Source: Syntrophales bacterium
GTDB lineage: Bacteria; Desulfobacterota; Syntrophia; Syntrophales; PHBD01
Assembly: GCA_035363115.1 (NCBI GenBank)
Contig: DAOSEM010000007.1
Coordinates: 124,001 to 188,000 of the forward strand
Length of the DNA: 64,000 nt
Direction: 5' to 3'
Both the position numbers and the translations under genes were made by a program. Position 1 is the first letter of the stretch. Each line of letters opens with the position of its first letter. Positions 28,034 to 37,900 of this stretch are shown in pieces. The notes under the pieces were generated by a model that was given only the letters and a program-made list of their open reading frames with translations, searched no databases and was not told where the DNA came from.

Positions 28034-29281
28034 ATGAACGTGCCTGGCTATTACGAATTCTGCTGCCGCGTGAACGTCCTGTCCGGCCACGACGCGCTGG
28101 AAAAGATCCCCGCCGTCCTGGCCGGGCTTGGGGCCGGCCGGCCCTTCATCGTCACGGATCGGGGGGTGGCCGGGGCGGGGCTCCTGGATCTGGTGACGAA
28201 CGCCGTCCGGGGCGGCGTCGAGATCGGGGCGGTGAACGACGAAGTCCCGCCGGATTCGGACGTGAAGGTCGTCAACCGCCTGGCCGGACTGTTCCGGGCG
28301 AGCGGCTGCGACTGCATCGTTGCCATTGGCGGCGGGTCCGTCATGGACACGGCGAAGGGCGTCAACATCCTGGTCTCCGAGAATTCCGACAACCTCCTGG
28401 CGTTTTGTGGCGCCAACGCCCTGAAGCGCCCGCTGAAGCCCTTCCTCGCCATTCCAACCACCGCCGGTACGGGCTCCGAAGTGACCCAGGCGGCGGTGAT
28501 CAAGGACCATGAGAAGTCCCTGAAGCTGGCCTTTGCCAGCTATTTTCTTCTCCCGGACGCGGCCGTTCTGGACTCCCGCATGACCCTCACGCTGCCTCCC
28601 GCCCTGACCGCCTCGACGGGCATGGACGCCTTGACCCACGCCATGGAGGCCTATTTCTGCCTCGCCAAGAATCCCCTGAGCGACACCCACGCCCTGGCCG
28701 CCATCGACCTGATCGGCCGGCACCTCCTCGCCGTGGTCCGGAATCCGGGTGACCGGGAGGGGAGGCTGGCCCTCGCCAATGCGGCGACCCTGGCCGGGAT
28801 CGCCTTCTCCAATTCCATGGTCGGTCTCGTCCACAATCTCGGCCATGCCACGGGCTCCGCCTGCGGGGTTCCCCACGGGGCCTGCATGGCCATGTTTCTT
28901 CCTTACGGGCTGGAATACAACCTCCACAAGCGGGAGGCCGTCATCGCCGAGCTGCTCCTGCCCCTGGCCGGTCCGGAGGCTTACGCCGCCACACCGCCGG
29001 CCGGACGGGCGCAGAAGGTGATCGACCTTGTCCGGCAGATGAACCAGGATCTTCACGACGCCACGGGAGGGCGGCATTTCCGCTTCCTCAAGGAAGTCGT
29101 GGATCGTGACGGGAAGCCCATGGTCCCGCGCGAGAAGCTTCCGGCCATCGTGGAGGCGGCCCGGCGTGACGGGGCCGTCTTCTACAATCCCGAGGAGATG
29201 GACGCCAGAGACATGTTGATGATCCTGGAAGCGGCCTGGGAGGGCCGGCCCCTGGACCGGAGCCGCATCAGGAAAGGGTAA
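28034..29281 (+). CDS. Iron-containing alcohol dehydrogenase
   Basis: 415 aa from ATG 28034, with GAGAGGTG upstream; the longer frame upstream overlaps the previous gene and is a shadow. NAD(P)-dependent alcohol/aldehyde interconversion. NAD loop AIGGGSVMDTAKGVN, PTTAGTGSEVTQAA, and all metal ligands (STGMDALTHAMEAYF and GLVHNLGHATGSACGVPHGA). It lies between the degenerate paralogue and an aldehyde:ferredoxin oxidoreductase, so it likely feeds or drains the same aldehyde. Confidence 0.93.
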   Translation: MNVPGYYEFCCRVNVLSGHDALEKIPAVLAGLGAGRPFIVTDRGVAGAGLLDLVTNAVRGGVEIGAVNDEVPPDSDVKVVNRLAGLFRASGCDCIVAIGGGSVMDTAKGVNILVSENSDNLLAFCGANALKRPLKPFLAIPTTAGTGSEVTQAAVIKDHEKSLKLAFASYFLLPDAAVLDSRMTLTLPPALTASTGMDALTHAMEAYFCLAKNPLSDTHALAAIDLIGRHLLAVVRNPGDREGRLALANAATLAGIAFSNSMVGLVHNLGHATGSACGVPHGACMAMFLPYGLEYNLHKREAVIAELLLPLAGPEAYAATPPAGRAQKVIDLVRQMNQDLHDATGGRHFRFLKEVVDRDGKPMVPREKLPAIVEAARRDGAVFYNPEEMDARDMLMILEAAWEGRPLDRSRIRKG

Positions 29282-29340
29282 GGCCGGGGATCGCCGCGCG
29301 GCAAGGCCGCTGAAGCGGGTGCAGGGAAAAGGAGTGCCGT

Positions 29341-31317
29341 ATGAACAAGGGCTACATGGGAAAGATCCTGATGGTGGACCTGTCCAGGGGCGAAGTCGCC
29401 GAGGAGATCATCCCGGACAACATCTACGAGAATTACCTCTCCGGCATCGGCCTCGGGGCCTATATCCTCTACAACCGGATCCCCGCGGGAGCCGATCCCC
29501 TGGGACCCGACAATATCCTCGGCTTCGTCACGGGTCTGTTGACGGGTACGGGAAGCTTCTTCTCGGGCCGGTGGATGGTGGTGGGCAAGTCACCCCTGAC
29601 GGGATGCTGGGGGGATGCGAACTGCGGCGGAAACCTGTCGCCGGCCATCAAGCGCTGCGGATACGACGGGATCTTCTTCCGGGGCATCAGCGAAAAACCC
29701 GTCTACCTGTACGTCGATTCCGGCCGGGCCGAGATTCGGGATGCCTCTTCCCTCTGGGGCCGGGATGCCATAGAGACGGAGGAGACGCTGCTCCGGGAGG
29801 GCGGAAAGGGAGCCCGGGTGGCCTGCATCGGGCCGGCGGGCGAGAACCGTTCCCTCATTGCCGGGATCTGCAACGACAAGGGGCGCCTGGCCGCCCGGTC
29901 GGGCCTGGGGGCCGTGATGGGCTCCAAGCGCCTGAAGGCGCTGGTGGTGAACGGAAAGCGGCGCATCCATCCCTTCAACCGCCACGAGATGAAGCGTGTC
30001 AGCCAGGCCTGCAACCGCTGGGTCCAGTTCCAGCCGCCCCTCTTTTCGGGGCCCGCCCTTTCCCATGTGGGAGCCCTGATGAGGATCCTCCCGACGCAGA
30101 TGGCCCAGGACGGCCTGCTCTACAAGTTCTTCCTCAAGAAGTGGGGAACCGTCAGCATGAACCAGGTGTCCATCGAGATGGGGGATTCGCCTATCAAGAA
30201 CTGGAAAGGGACGAACGAGGACTTCGGGCGCAGCCGCTCTCTCGCCATCAATCCGGATGCCATCACGAGCCGGGAATTTGTGAAGTATCACTGCTATTCC
30301 TGTCCCCTCGGGTGCGGGGGGAAATGCTCCCTGCCGGGACAGAAGGGCGGGGAGACCCACAAGCCGGAATACGAAACGGTCCTCGCCCTGGGCGGTCTTT
30401 GCATGAACGAGGACGCCGACAGCATCTTCCACATGAACGAGATGCTCAATCGCGCCGGGATGGATACGATCTCCGCGGGGGGAACCGTGGCCTTTGCCCT
30501 GGAGTGCTATGAAAAAGGGGTCCTCACGAAGGAGGACACCGGCGGCCTGGAGCTCACCTGGGGGAACGCCCCGGCCATCCTCGCCCTCGTGGACAAAATG
30601 ATCCGGCGCGAGGGAATCGGCGACGTCCTCGCGGACGGCACGAAAGTCGCGTCCCGAAGGATCGGGAAGGGCTCCGAGGCGTATGCAATGCACGTCGGCG
30701 GCCAGGAGCCGGCCATGCACGACGGCCGAAACGACCCGGGGTTCAACGTCCATTATGCCGTGGAGGCGACGCCGGGACGCCACACCATCGGTGCCCAACT
30801 TTATTACGAAATGTTCCAGCTCTGGAAGGAGGTCAAGGGAATCCCCAGGGCGAAGCCCCTCTATTCGAAGGACAGGAAATACCTGGCCGACCACGAGAAG
30901 GCGGTCATGGCGGCCGCGTGCAGCAAGTACATGAACGTGGCCAACGGGGCGGGACTCTGTATGTTCGGCCTGCTCATGGGAGTGACCCGGACCCCCCTGT
31001 TTGCGTGGCTCAACGCCGCGACGGGGTGGCGGAAGACACCCGGGCAGTATCTGGACATCGGCTCGCGCATCCAGACCCTCAAGCAGGCCTTCAACATCAA
31101 GCAGGGCGTGGACCCGCGCTCCATCAGGGTCGCCGACCGCATGCTGGGAAAGCCGGCCCTTCCCGCGGGAGCGAACAAGGGCCGGACTACGGAATTGGAG
31201 ACAATAAGGGGCCAATACTGGGACCAGTTCGGCTGGGATCCCGAGACGGGAGTGCCCGATCCCGAAGCGCTGGAGCGCCTGGGAATCAAGATTCCGGAAA
31301 CCGGAACAGGAAGGTAG
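29341..31317 (+). CDS. Aldehyde:ferredoxin oxidoreductase (tungsten-type)
   Basis: 658 aa. Oxidises aldehydes to acids, or the reverse, with ferredoxin, using a tungstopterin and a [4Fe-4S] cluster. The N-terminus GYMGKILMVDLSRGEV and LTGCWGDANCGGNLSPAIKRCGYDGIFFRG match the AOR pterin-binding domain. Cluster cysteines are in YHCYSCPLGCGGKC, with a later Cys in ANGAGLCMFG. Length fits the family. It stands 3 nt upstream of a polyferredoxin gene, its probable electron partner, and downstream of two Fe-ADH-type genes. Confidence 0.93.
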   Translation: MNKGYMGKILMVDLSRGEVAEEIIPDNIYENYLSGIGLGAYILYNRIPAGADPLGPDNILGFVTGLLTGTGSFFSGRWMVVGKSPLTGCWGDANCGGNLSPAIKRCGYDGIFFRGISEKPVYLYVDSGRAEIRDASSLWGRDAIETEETLLREGGKGARVACIGPAGENRSLIAGICNDKGRLAARSGLGAVMGSKRLKALVVNGKRRIHPFNRHEMKRVSQACNRWVQFQPPLFSGPALSHVGALMRILPTQMAQDGLLYKFFLKKWGTVSMNQVSIEMGDSPIKNWKGTNEDFGRSRSLAINPDAITSREFVKYHCYSCPLGCGGKCSLPGQKGGETHKPEYETVLALGGLCMNEDADSIFHMNEMLNRAGMDTISAGGTVAFALECYEKGVLTKEDTGGLELTWGNAPAILALVDKMIRREGIGDVLADGTKVASRRIGKGSEAYAMHVGGQEPAMHDGRNDPGFNVHYAVEATPGRHTIGAQLYYEMFQLWKEVKGIPRAKPLYSKDRKYLADHEKAVMAAACSKYMNVANGAGLCMFGLLMGVTRTPLFAWLNAATGWRKTPGQYLDIGSRIQTLKQAFNIKQGVDPRSIRVADRMLGKPALPAGANKGRTTELETIRGQYWDQFGWDPETGVPDPEALERLGIKIPETGTGR

Positions 31318-31320
31318 ATC

Positions 31321-31764
31321 ATGGCATACCGGATCACGACCGAATGCAACGGCTGCACGGCCTGCGTTCGCCTCTGCCCGACGGGGGCCATCACGGGCGA
31401 GAGAAAGGTCCTTCACGTTATCAACCCGTCCCTGTGCATCGAGTGCGGCGCCTGCGGGCGCATCTGCCCCCAGGAAGCGGTGCAGGACGCCTTCGGGATC
31501 GCCTGCCGGAGAATCCCGAAGCTGTCCCTGTGGCCGAAACCGGTGGTGGACGGGAAAACCTGCGTGTCCTGCCGGATCTGCATTGAAGGCTGTCCGGCAT
31601 CCTGTCTGGCCGGCCGGACGGACGGCAGCGGGAAACACGAGATCGCCTATCTGGCGGAGCCGAAGGCCTGCATCTCCTGCGGCTTCTGCGAAACCGACTG
31701 CCCCGTGGAAGCCATCCGCCTGGTTGTGCCGGAGCAGCAGGCCATCGATGTGAAACCAGGCTGA
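31321..31764 (+). CDS. Polyferredoxin with four [4Fe-4S] motifs
   Basis: 147 aa with four CxxCxxCxxxCP-type clusters: CNGCTACVRLCP, CIECGACGRICP, CVSCRICIEGCP and CISCGFCETDCP. No signal peptide. Most likely the electron acceptor/donor subunit of the AOR encoded 3 nt upstream. The first two motifs are in normal bacterial-ferredoxin spacing, the last two form a second such pair joined by a linker (RRIPKLSLWPKPVVDG). Confidence 0.93.
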   Translation: MAYRITTECNGCTACVRLCPTGAITGERKVLHVINPSLCIECGACGRICPQEAVQDAFGIACRRIPKLSLWPKPVVDGKTCVSCRICIEGCPASCLAGRTDGSGKHEIAYLAEPKACISCGFCETDCPVEAIRLVVPEQQAIDVKPG

Positions 31765-31864
31765 AACAGGGGATTGAACCGGTCCGGGAATCCCACTGGA
31801 CCGGAGATTGCATGTTGAAGAGAGGAGAAACCCCAAAAAAATCGAGGAGCAGACCGGAATCGAG

Positions 31865-33064
31865 ATGAACAAAAAATTCATGAGCGTGTTGTGGATCGTT
31901 GCCCTGTTTCTGATTTTCCCGCTTCCCTCCTTTGCCGGGACGACGACCATCGAAGCCACCGGCGAATACATCATGGGCGACAACGATACCGTCATCGAAG
32001 CCAAAAAACTGGCGCTTCAGGACGCCAAGCGGCTGGCCCTGGAGAAGGTTGGGACATACGTGGAGAGCACGACGGAGGTGAGGGATAACGCCGTCTCCCG
32101 GGACGAGATCCGGCAGTACAGCGCCGGTATCGTGAAAGTCCGGGAGGTAAATGAAGAAAGAAGGCTTTTGGAAAACAAGGCGACCTTGATCCGGATACAT
32201 GTCTCGGCGACGGTGGACCCGGGCGTCCTGGTGAAGCAGCTCCTGGCCCTCCGGGACCGCAAGGACGTGGAGGAAAAAGCAAAGAAACTGTCGACGGAAA
32301 ACGAGGCCCTCCGGAAGGATATCGAGCAGTTGAATGCACAGCTGAAGGGTGCGCTCAGCGGAAAACAGCACCAGCAGTTGAGGCTGAAGCGGGAGGCGGC
32401 CCTGGACAGAATCCTGGAAAACGACAAGGGGCTCACCATGCTCGTCAGCGGGGAGGAACTGGTGAAGGTTTCCCTCCTGGAGCGGCAGAAGAAGCAGGAC
32501 GACCGGCAACTGGTCAAACGATTCCTGAAGGAGGTGGCCGCCGCCTACCGGATCGACAGCCGGGAGCCGGAGGTGGAGGACAACGGGGACGGAACCTCCA
32601 ACCTCTCGATCCACTATTCCATCCAGCTCCCCGGCCGTTATGGCCTGGACAACTCCTTGATTTCCGTACCCTCCAGCAGCGAATTCATGGCTCTGGGTTT
32701 CAAGATCATGGCGTATTCCAACGGCGGGCTCTTTTTCAAATGCGCCGACAGCGGCAACCGGAAGTGCGAGCGGATGCTGACCTATTTCAGCGAAGAGGTG
32801 CGCCGGTTCCGGATCATTACGAAAGTCGGGAAGCGAACCCTGAAGGAGCTGATTGCCGTATCATCCATGTCCGATGAGAAAACCGTTTACGGGCGGTCGA
32901 AACCTTTCCGGCCGGCTGTGCGGTCCCGCGTGAAGCTGAGCAGCCCGACGTTCGAGTATTATCCCCTTGTAAACAAGGCGAGCTATGTATCCAAATTCGC
33001 CAATGTGCCCCATGACGAGCTGCGCGACGTGTCCACGATCCAGATTCACGTCGTTTATGATTGA
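31865..33064 (+). CDS. Exported protein of unknown function (LPP20/FlgT-like N-terminal domain)
   Basis: 399 aa from ATG 31865. Signal peptide MNKKFMSVLWIVALFLIFPLPSFAG. The next part (IEATGEYIMGDNDTVIEAKKLALQDAKRLALEKVGTYVES) resembles the small alpha/beta domain of LPP20-type lipoproteins and FlgT. A coiled coil (ENEALRKDIEQLNAQLKGAL) and a C-terminal half of unknown fold follow. It comes 100 nt after the ferredoxin gene and ends before a strong terminator. Not obviously linked in function to the redox operon. Confidence 0.7.
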   Translation: MNKKFMSVLWIVALFLIFPLPSFAGTTTIEATGEYIMGDNDTVIEAKKLALQDAKRLALEKVGTYVESTTEVRDNAVSRDEIRQYSAGIVKVREVNEERRLLENKATLIRIHVSATVDPGVLVKQLLALRDRKDVEEKAKKLSTENEALRKDIEQLNAQLKGALSGKQHQQLRLKREAALDRILENDKGLTMLVSGEELVKVSLLERQKKQDDRQLVKRFLKEVAAAYRIDSREPEVEDNGDGTSNLSIHYSIQLPGRYGLDNSLISVPSSSEFMALGFKIMAYSNGGLFFKCADSGNRKCERMLTYFSEEVRRFRIITKVGKRTLKELIAVSSMSDEKTVYGRSKPFRPAVRSRVKLSSPTFEYYPLVNKASYVSKFANVPHDELRDVSTIQIHVVYD

Positions 33065-33094
33065 TCCGGTGTGTCCATAGTATGCAGGGAGTGC

Positions 33095-33127
33095 AGGGGG
33101 GCACGGGCGTTCTGTCCGTGCCCCCCT
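33095..33127 (+). terminator. Intrinsic terminator
   Basis: 11-12 bp stem (A)GGGGGGCACGG / CCGTGCCCCCC(T) with a 9-nt loop, followed by TTGTTT. Ends the rightward transcript of the exported protein. Confidence 0.8.
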
Positions 33128-33526
33128 TGTTTCATCCGTGGCTCGATCCGTCGAGCGGAAGATCCGCCGTTCCTTCCAGGCGATCTCCTCTTTCAGAAGG
33201 GGGGGCGAAACACGACCTCACTGGTCATTCCTGCCGGACCGAATGCCCTTGCTTGCCCGTTCAAGGGCCTTTCCTGTCGATCTCCCAATCCGGTGGAATA
33301 CAATTTGTTCAGGTGCGGCCTTGAAGAGATCCATGAACGGACGATCATGCATTGTGTTTGTACCTGCTGAGCCCGAAGACGGATCGGCTCACGGCGGCGA
33401 TGGAGTCCATGGGGAAGATCCTTCGCTGAATATGCCGGAAGGCTCCCGGTGTGGCATTGCGGCCAGGCGGGATGCTTGGGGGACATTCGCTTTCCCCACG
33501 GACTTGTCTTGAAGGGTTATCAATAA
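33128..33526. other. Intergenic region, no gene found
   Basis: Short open frames occur on both strands but none has a Shine-Dalgarno sequence, family signal or consistent composition. The region lies between two terminators facing each other. Confidence 0.5.
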
Positions 33527-33553
33527 AAAGCCTCCGGCGAGGCCGGAGGCTTT
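33527..33553 (-). terminator. Terminator of chemoreceptor gene
   Basis: Minus-strand stem GCCTCCGGCCTCGCCGGAGGC followed by TTTTTATT, about 45 nt after the chemoreceptor stop codon. Confidence 0.88.
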
Positions 33554-33594
33554 GGTTCCTTTGTTTCCGCAGGGGGTGACGAGGAGGTTTCTTC

Positions 33595-35472
33595 TCAGAA
33601 ATCCTTGAACTCGCCGTCATCCAGGGGAATGATGTCCTTGGGTTTCATCCCTTTTCCCGGGGTCTTGCCGGCCGCGGGGGGACGCTTCAGGGTGGGAAGG
33701 CGGAGCTTCCGCGCAGGGCCTTGCGAAAGCTGGATTTCGGCGCGCCCGTCGGAGCTGCTGCCGCCGATGACGGTCAAGAGCTCCATGGACACCTGCTTCA
33801 TCTGCTCGGCCTGGGCGTTCATCTCTTCCGAGGCGGAGGCCGATTCCTCGGCGTTCGCCGCCGTCTGCTGGGTGACCTTGTCCATCTCCGCGACGGCCTT
33901 GTTGATCTGGTCGATGCCCTGGGCCTGCTCGCTGGAGGCGGCGGCGATCTCCCCGACCAGCTCCCCGACCTTGGCGGAGTTTACGGCAACCTCGCTGAAG
34001 GCCTCGCTTGTTTTCCCCACCAGATCGGACCCTTCCCGGATCTTCTTGACGGTGCCCTCGATCAGGCCCGAAGTGTTCTTCGCGGCCTCGGCGGCCCGCA
34101 TGGCCAGGTTCCGGACCTCTTCCGCCACGACGGCAAATCCCGCCCCGGCCTCCCCGGCCCGCGCCGCCTCCACGGCCGCGTTCAGGGCCAGGAGGTTGGT
34201 CTGGAAGGCGATCTCGTCGATCGTCTTGATGATCTTGGATGTCTCCTCGCTCGCCGCGGTGATCTCCCGCATGGAGCTGGTCAGGTGCTCCATGGAGTCG
34301 TTGGCCTTCTTCACGACGGTGTTGGCCTGCTTCATGAGGGCGTCCGCCTGGGAGGCGTTGCCGGCGTTCTGTTTCGTCATGGAGGACATCTCTTCCAGGG
34401 AGGAGGAGGTCTCTTCCAGGGCCGCCGCCTGCTCGGAGGCTCCCTCCGCCAGGGACTGGCTGGAGGCGGAGACCTCACCCGCCGCTGCGGAAACCTGCTG
34501 CGCCGCCTCGCCCAACTGGTCGGCAGAGTGTGTGATGGGACGGCTGATGCTGCGGGCGAAGAAGAGGACGCCCACGACGGTCAGGGCCAGGAAGCCGACG
34601 GCGATGATGAGGATGAAGTTCCGGATCGTGTGAGCGGGAGCAAGAAATTCCTTCTGATCCTGGGTGAAGCCGACGCCCCAGCCGGTGAGCTCCACAGGGG
34701 CGAAGCCGGCGATCTTGGGTGTGCCCTGGAACACATAGCGTTCCGATCCGGTCTCATGCGCCAGCATCCTCTTCATTATCTGCTCCATCCCCGCCTGCTT
34801 GCTCAGGTCCAGCTCCAGGATGAACTCTTTCTTTGGGTGGGCGATGACAAGCCCGGCCTTGTCGGTCATGAAGGGGTAGCCTGATTTGCCGACCTTCACG
34901 GCCACGATCTTCTCGACGAGGAAATCGATTTTCAGGACTGCGGCTACCATTCCCCGGAACTCGCCTCCGCTTCCCAGGACGGGAGCGGCGACGACCGCCA
35001 CGGGGCTTCCCGACTTCTTGGACTTGATGACCGATCCGACGTTTACCTTCCCGGCCTTGGCCGCGGCGAAGTAGTCCCGGTCACTGACGTTGAGGCCCAC
35101 GTAACCGCCACCGATGCCGTCGGCGCGGCCGACGCCGGAGGCGTCGCTGACGAAGAGGCCTTCGTAGTCATGGCCGATCTTCTTCATCATGGCTGTCAAT
35201 CGTTGGGTTGCCCCGTCGGTCTTTCCGGACGCCGCCTCCATGACGGCCGGATCGACGGCGAGCCCCGCGATGAGCTTCATCTCTTCCGCCAGGGCCATGT
35301 TGACGATTCCGGCCACGTTTTTCGCCACGATTTCGGCCTGGTTTTCGGCAATGTCGGACAGCGCTTCGGACGATTTCCAGGCGCTGAAGACGCCGACCAC
35401 GAGCAGGGGGATCAGGACGACCAGAATGCCGCCCGTCACCAGCTTGAAATTCAGGGACATGGTCTTCTTCAT
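33595..35472 (-). CDS. Methyl-accepting chemotaxis protein with dCache-type sensor
   Basis: 625 aa. TM1 about 10-32 (LVTGGILVVLIPLLVVGVFSAW), a periplasmic dCache-like ligand domain (SDRDYFAAAKAGKVNVGSVIKSKKSG, then PFMTDKAGLVIAHPKKEFI), TM2 (FILIIAVGFLALTVVGVLFFA), a short HAMP-like linker and the methyl-accepting signalling domain with the highly conserved hairpin tip EEVRNLAMRAAEAAKNTSGLI. Signals to CheW/CheA. No chemotaxis operon is near. AAGGAGG precedes the ATG. Residues about 416-538 are encoded by DNA identical to part of the second chemoreceptor at 58-60 kb. Confidence 0.95.
   Translation of the reverse strand: MKKTMSLNFKLVTGGILVVLIPLLVVGVFSAWKSSEALSDIAENQAEIVAKNVAGIVNMALAEEMKLIAGLAVDPAVMEAASGKTDGATQRLTAMMKKIGHDYEGLFVSDASGVGRADGIGGGYVGLNVSDRDYFAAAKAGKVNVGSVIKSKKSGSPVAVVAAPVLGSGGEFRGMVAAVLKIDFLVEKIVAVKVGKSGYPFMTDKAGLVIAHPKKEFILELDLSKQAGMEQIMKRMLAHETGSERYVFQGTPKIAGFAPVELTGWGVGFTQDQKEFLAPAHTIRNFILIIAVGFLALTVVGVLFFARSISRPITHSADQLGEAAQQVSAAAGEVSASSQSLAEGASEQAAALEETSSSLEEMSSMTKQNAGNASQADALMKQANTVVKKANDSMEHLTSSMREITAASEETSKIIKTIDEIAFQTNLLALNAAVEAARAGEAGAGFAVVAEEVRNLAMRAAEAAKNTSGLIEGTVKKIREGSDLVGKTSEAFSEVAVNSAKVGELVGEIAAASSEQAQGIDQINKAVAEMDKVTQQTAANAEESASASEEMNAQAEQMKQVSMELLTVIGGSSSDGRAEIQLSQGPARKLRLPTLKRPPAAGKTPGKGMKPKDIIPLDDGEFKDF
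33857..34225 (-). repeat. 369-bp exact direct repeat shared by two chemoreceptor genes (copy 1)
   Basis: Identical, by line-by-line reading, to 58188-58556 on the same strand. It covers the signalling-domain hairpin. Flanking sequence diverges quickly on the 5' (tip-proximal) and 3' sides. Confidence 0.9.
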
Positions 35473-36019
35473 ACGTTTTGCCTCCTTGTGTCTGTTTGAC
35501 CTTTGCAGGTACGTTTAGGGAAATATGCGTTCGGAGCAGGTCATGCACGTTCCGGACCATGTCCTTTCGGACCTTTCGGAACGGATGAAGGGGGGGGAAT
35601 GCTTGTATCTTCAAGCCTTCGGGAACGATGCGAGCGGAAGAAACCGGACAGGCGGCTTTCCGGCCACGCCGTTCGTGCAGGGCATGAATGCCGTCCCTTC
35701 ATTCCGGGGAGGCAACCGGAAGAAGCAGGAGGAGGATAGCCCCGGCATGGTGGATTGCTTGACGAGGCTCGTCAGGGAATTGACGACACGGCTGCATGGG
35801 GCAGGTCGAGGACGTACCTTGAAAGGTTCAGGGGAGAAAGGGACGGGGTTCCGGAAGGAATCTGCCCGAGCGAATCATTTTATAATATCCATGGGATTGA
35901 TGCCATGACCGCCATCCCGGCCCCGGTATGAACGTCTGCAGGCCCGTTCCGGGTGTTCTCCTTTTTTGGCGGGTCTTTGGCGCCTTTGAAGGTGTCTTCC
36001 CATGGACGTGTCAGGCGGC
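35473..36019. other. Intergenic region, no gene supported
   Basis: Upstream region of the leftward chemoreceptor gene and 3' flank of the antiporter gene. A 127-codon rightward frame (35525-35908) exists but has no Shine-Dalgarno sequence or recognisable content. No convincing promoter hexamers were seen. Confidence 0.5.
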
Positions 36020-37900
36020 TCAATCCAGGATCTCTTGCCGGCCCGCCAGGTCCGCAACCGAATCCTCCTTTAAGGTGCCGAGCCTTCCCTCCAGGCACCG
36101 CTCCACCGCCTGCAGTGCGTCGCGTCCTGCCAGGGCCGCCGACTGGATCACGTAGTCGGCCCCGGCGGCCAGGAGTTCCCGGGCCTGCTGGGACCCTTCC
36201 GCCGTCAGGATGACAGCCGCCTTCGGACACATCCCCTTGAGGATATGCAGCAGGCGGAGGTTGCTGGTTCCCTTGAGAATGCTGTCGGGGATCGAGCATA
36301 GAACCACCCGGGCATGGTGGATGCCCGCGTGATGAAGCGTGTCCAGGTGGCTGATGTCGCCGTAGACGCAGGGGATTCCCATTCTATCCAGCCGTTCCTT
36401 GACTACGGGGTTGAAGTCGATGACCTCGATCTTCTTCATGAGATGGGGCGACTTCCTTGCCGCCTCGTCCAGAAAGGCGCTGGCATTCCGGAAGAATCCC
36501 AGCACCACGACCGGGTGGACCGCCTCCCCTTCCGGTTCCTCCTCCCCGCCGCCCACGTCCTTCAGGCCGATCAGCGTCAGCAGGCGGCTTACCCGGTCTT
36601 GAAGCGGGTGGCTGTACTGGATTGCGTAGGTGGATGCCACCGCCAGGATGGCAAACACCCAGATCACCGGCGTGACGGTCTCCTTCGGGATGTGCCCGAA
36701 ACCGATTCCGAGAGTAAGGATAACAAGGGAAAACTCGCTGATCTGGCTCAGGTTGATCGTGGAGAGGAGCGACACACGGTGGCCCGCACGGAGGGGATAG
36801 AGAATGCCGAAGACGCTCATGAATCGGACAAACACCGCCACGGCGGCCAGGGCGAGGGCCATGATGATCATGTCCACGTTGGGCCAGGGGATCTGCATGC
36901 CCAGGGCGACAAAAAACAGGGTGATGAAGAAGTCCCGTATGCTCACCACCCGGGCGACCACCTCCAGGTTATAGGGAAATGTCGCCAGGGACACCCCGGC
37001 AATGAGGGCGCCCATTTCCATGGAGAGCCCGACCCGGGGGTGATCCGCCACGAGGGCCACCAGGAAGCACCAGCCCAGGCTCATGACGACCACCAGCTCG
37101 GGGATCTTGGCCACCGACCGGAACATCCGGGGCAGAAGATACTTGCTTGCGCCGAATGATGCCGCCACGAGGACCGCGCCGGTTGCGAATGTCCGGACGA
37201 TGTTCGGCACATCGGGATTGGCCAGGTTCGGCTGAACGGCAAGCACGATGATGGCCCACACGTCCTGAAAGACCAGGATTCCCACGGTGATGCGGCCCGC
37301 CAGCGTGTCCATCTCGAATTTGTCGTAGAGGAGCTTCACCACGATCATCGTGCTGCTGATGGCGATGGCCACGGAGAAATACAGTTTCGCGAAACCGCCC
37401 TGTGCCAGGGAGACCCCCATCCCCTCCAGAAGCGTGAAGACGCCGTATCCGAACCCGAGGCTGAGGGGAAACTGCAGAAGACCGGGCAGGAGGACCAGCC
37501 GGCCCGAGGACAGCATCTTGTGGAGGTCGATCTCAAGGCCGATCATGAACAGGAGCAGGATCAGGCCGATCTCCGAGACGGTGACGATATCCGCGTGGCC
37601 GGCGATCAGCGCGAAGCCGACGGGACCGATGAGTACCCCTGCCAGGATATGTCCCAGGATCACCGGCTGGCGGAGCAGCCTCATCAGGAGCCCCATGGCG
37701 CTGGCGCCGATCATGCACATGGCGATGTTGGCGATGACGCCGTGACCGCCGCCGGCTCCCTCCGCCGCTGTTGCCAGGGAGGGAAGCATCCATTCCGCTG
37801 CCAGCAGAAGAGCAAGCCAGCAGAGAATTGCCGTCGGGACAGCGCTGGTTCCGGTCGGCGGGCACGGTTGGAATCGAGGTGCGAAGGGGGGGCGGCTCAT
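36020..37900 (-). CDS. Kef-type cation:proton antiporter with RCK (TrkA-N) domain
   Basis: 626 aa from ATG 37900, which overlaps the stop of the small zinc-ribbon gene (ATGA). About 12-13 membrane helices of the CPA2 family: VILGHILAGVLIGP, LLLFMIGLEIDL, AIAISSTMIVVKLL. A cytosolic C-terminal Rossmann RCK domain follows (VVVLGFFRNASAFLDEAARKS, then GIPCVYGDISHLDTLHHAGIHHARVVLCSIPD). These proteins exchange K+ or Na+ for H+ under nucleotide control. The binding loop reads GFFRNAS instead of the usual GxGxxG, so NAD(H) binding may be altered. Confidence 0.92.
   Translation of the reverse strand: MSRPPFAPRFQPCPPTGTSAVPTAILCWLALLLAAEWMLPSLATAAEGAGGGHGVIANIAMCMIGASAMGLLMRLLRQPVILGHILAGVLIGPVGFALIAGHADIVTVSEIGLILLLFMIGLEIDLHKMLSSGRLVLLPGLLQFPLSLGFGYGVFTLLEGMGVSLAQGGFAKLYFSVAIAISSTMIVVKLLYDKFEMDTLAGRITVGILVFQDVWAIIVLAVQPNLANPDVPNIVRTFATGAVLVAASFGASKYLLPRMFRSVAKIPELVVVMSLGWCFLVALVADHPRVGLSMEMGALIAGVSLATFPYNLEVVARVVSIRDFFITLFFVALGMQIPWPNVDMIIMALALAAVAVFVRFMSVFGILYPLRAGHRVSLLSTINLSQISEFSLVILTLGIGFGHIPKETVTPVIWVFAILAVASTYAIQYSHPLQDRVSRLLTLIGLKDVGGGEEEPEGEAVHPVVVLGFFRNASAFLDEAARKSPHLMKKIEVIDFNPVVKERLDRMGIPCVYGDISHLDTLHHAGIHHARVVLCSIPDSILKGTSNLRLLHILKGMCPKAAVILTAEGSQQARELLAAGADYVIQSAALAGRDALQAVERCLEGRLGTLKEDSVADLAGRQEILD

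Noticed and set aside
29590..32004. 804-codon leftward open frame opposite the aldehyde oxidoreductase genes
   Set aside because: It is a high-GC shadow of the AOR and ferredoxin genes, which have strong family motifs; the antisense product has no recognisable domain or start signal.
35525..35908. 127-codon rightward frame in the chemoreceptor/antiporter spacer
   Set aside because: No Shine-Dalgarno sequence, no family features, and composition unlike the window's real genes.
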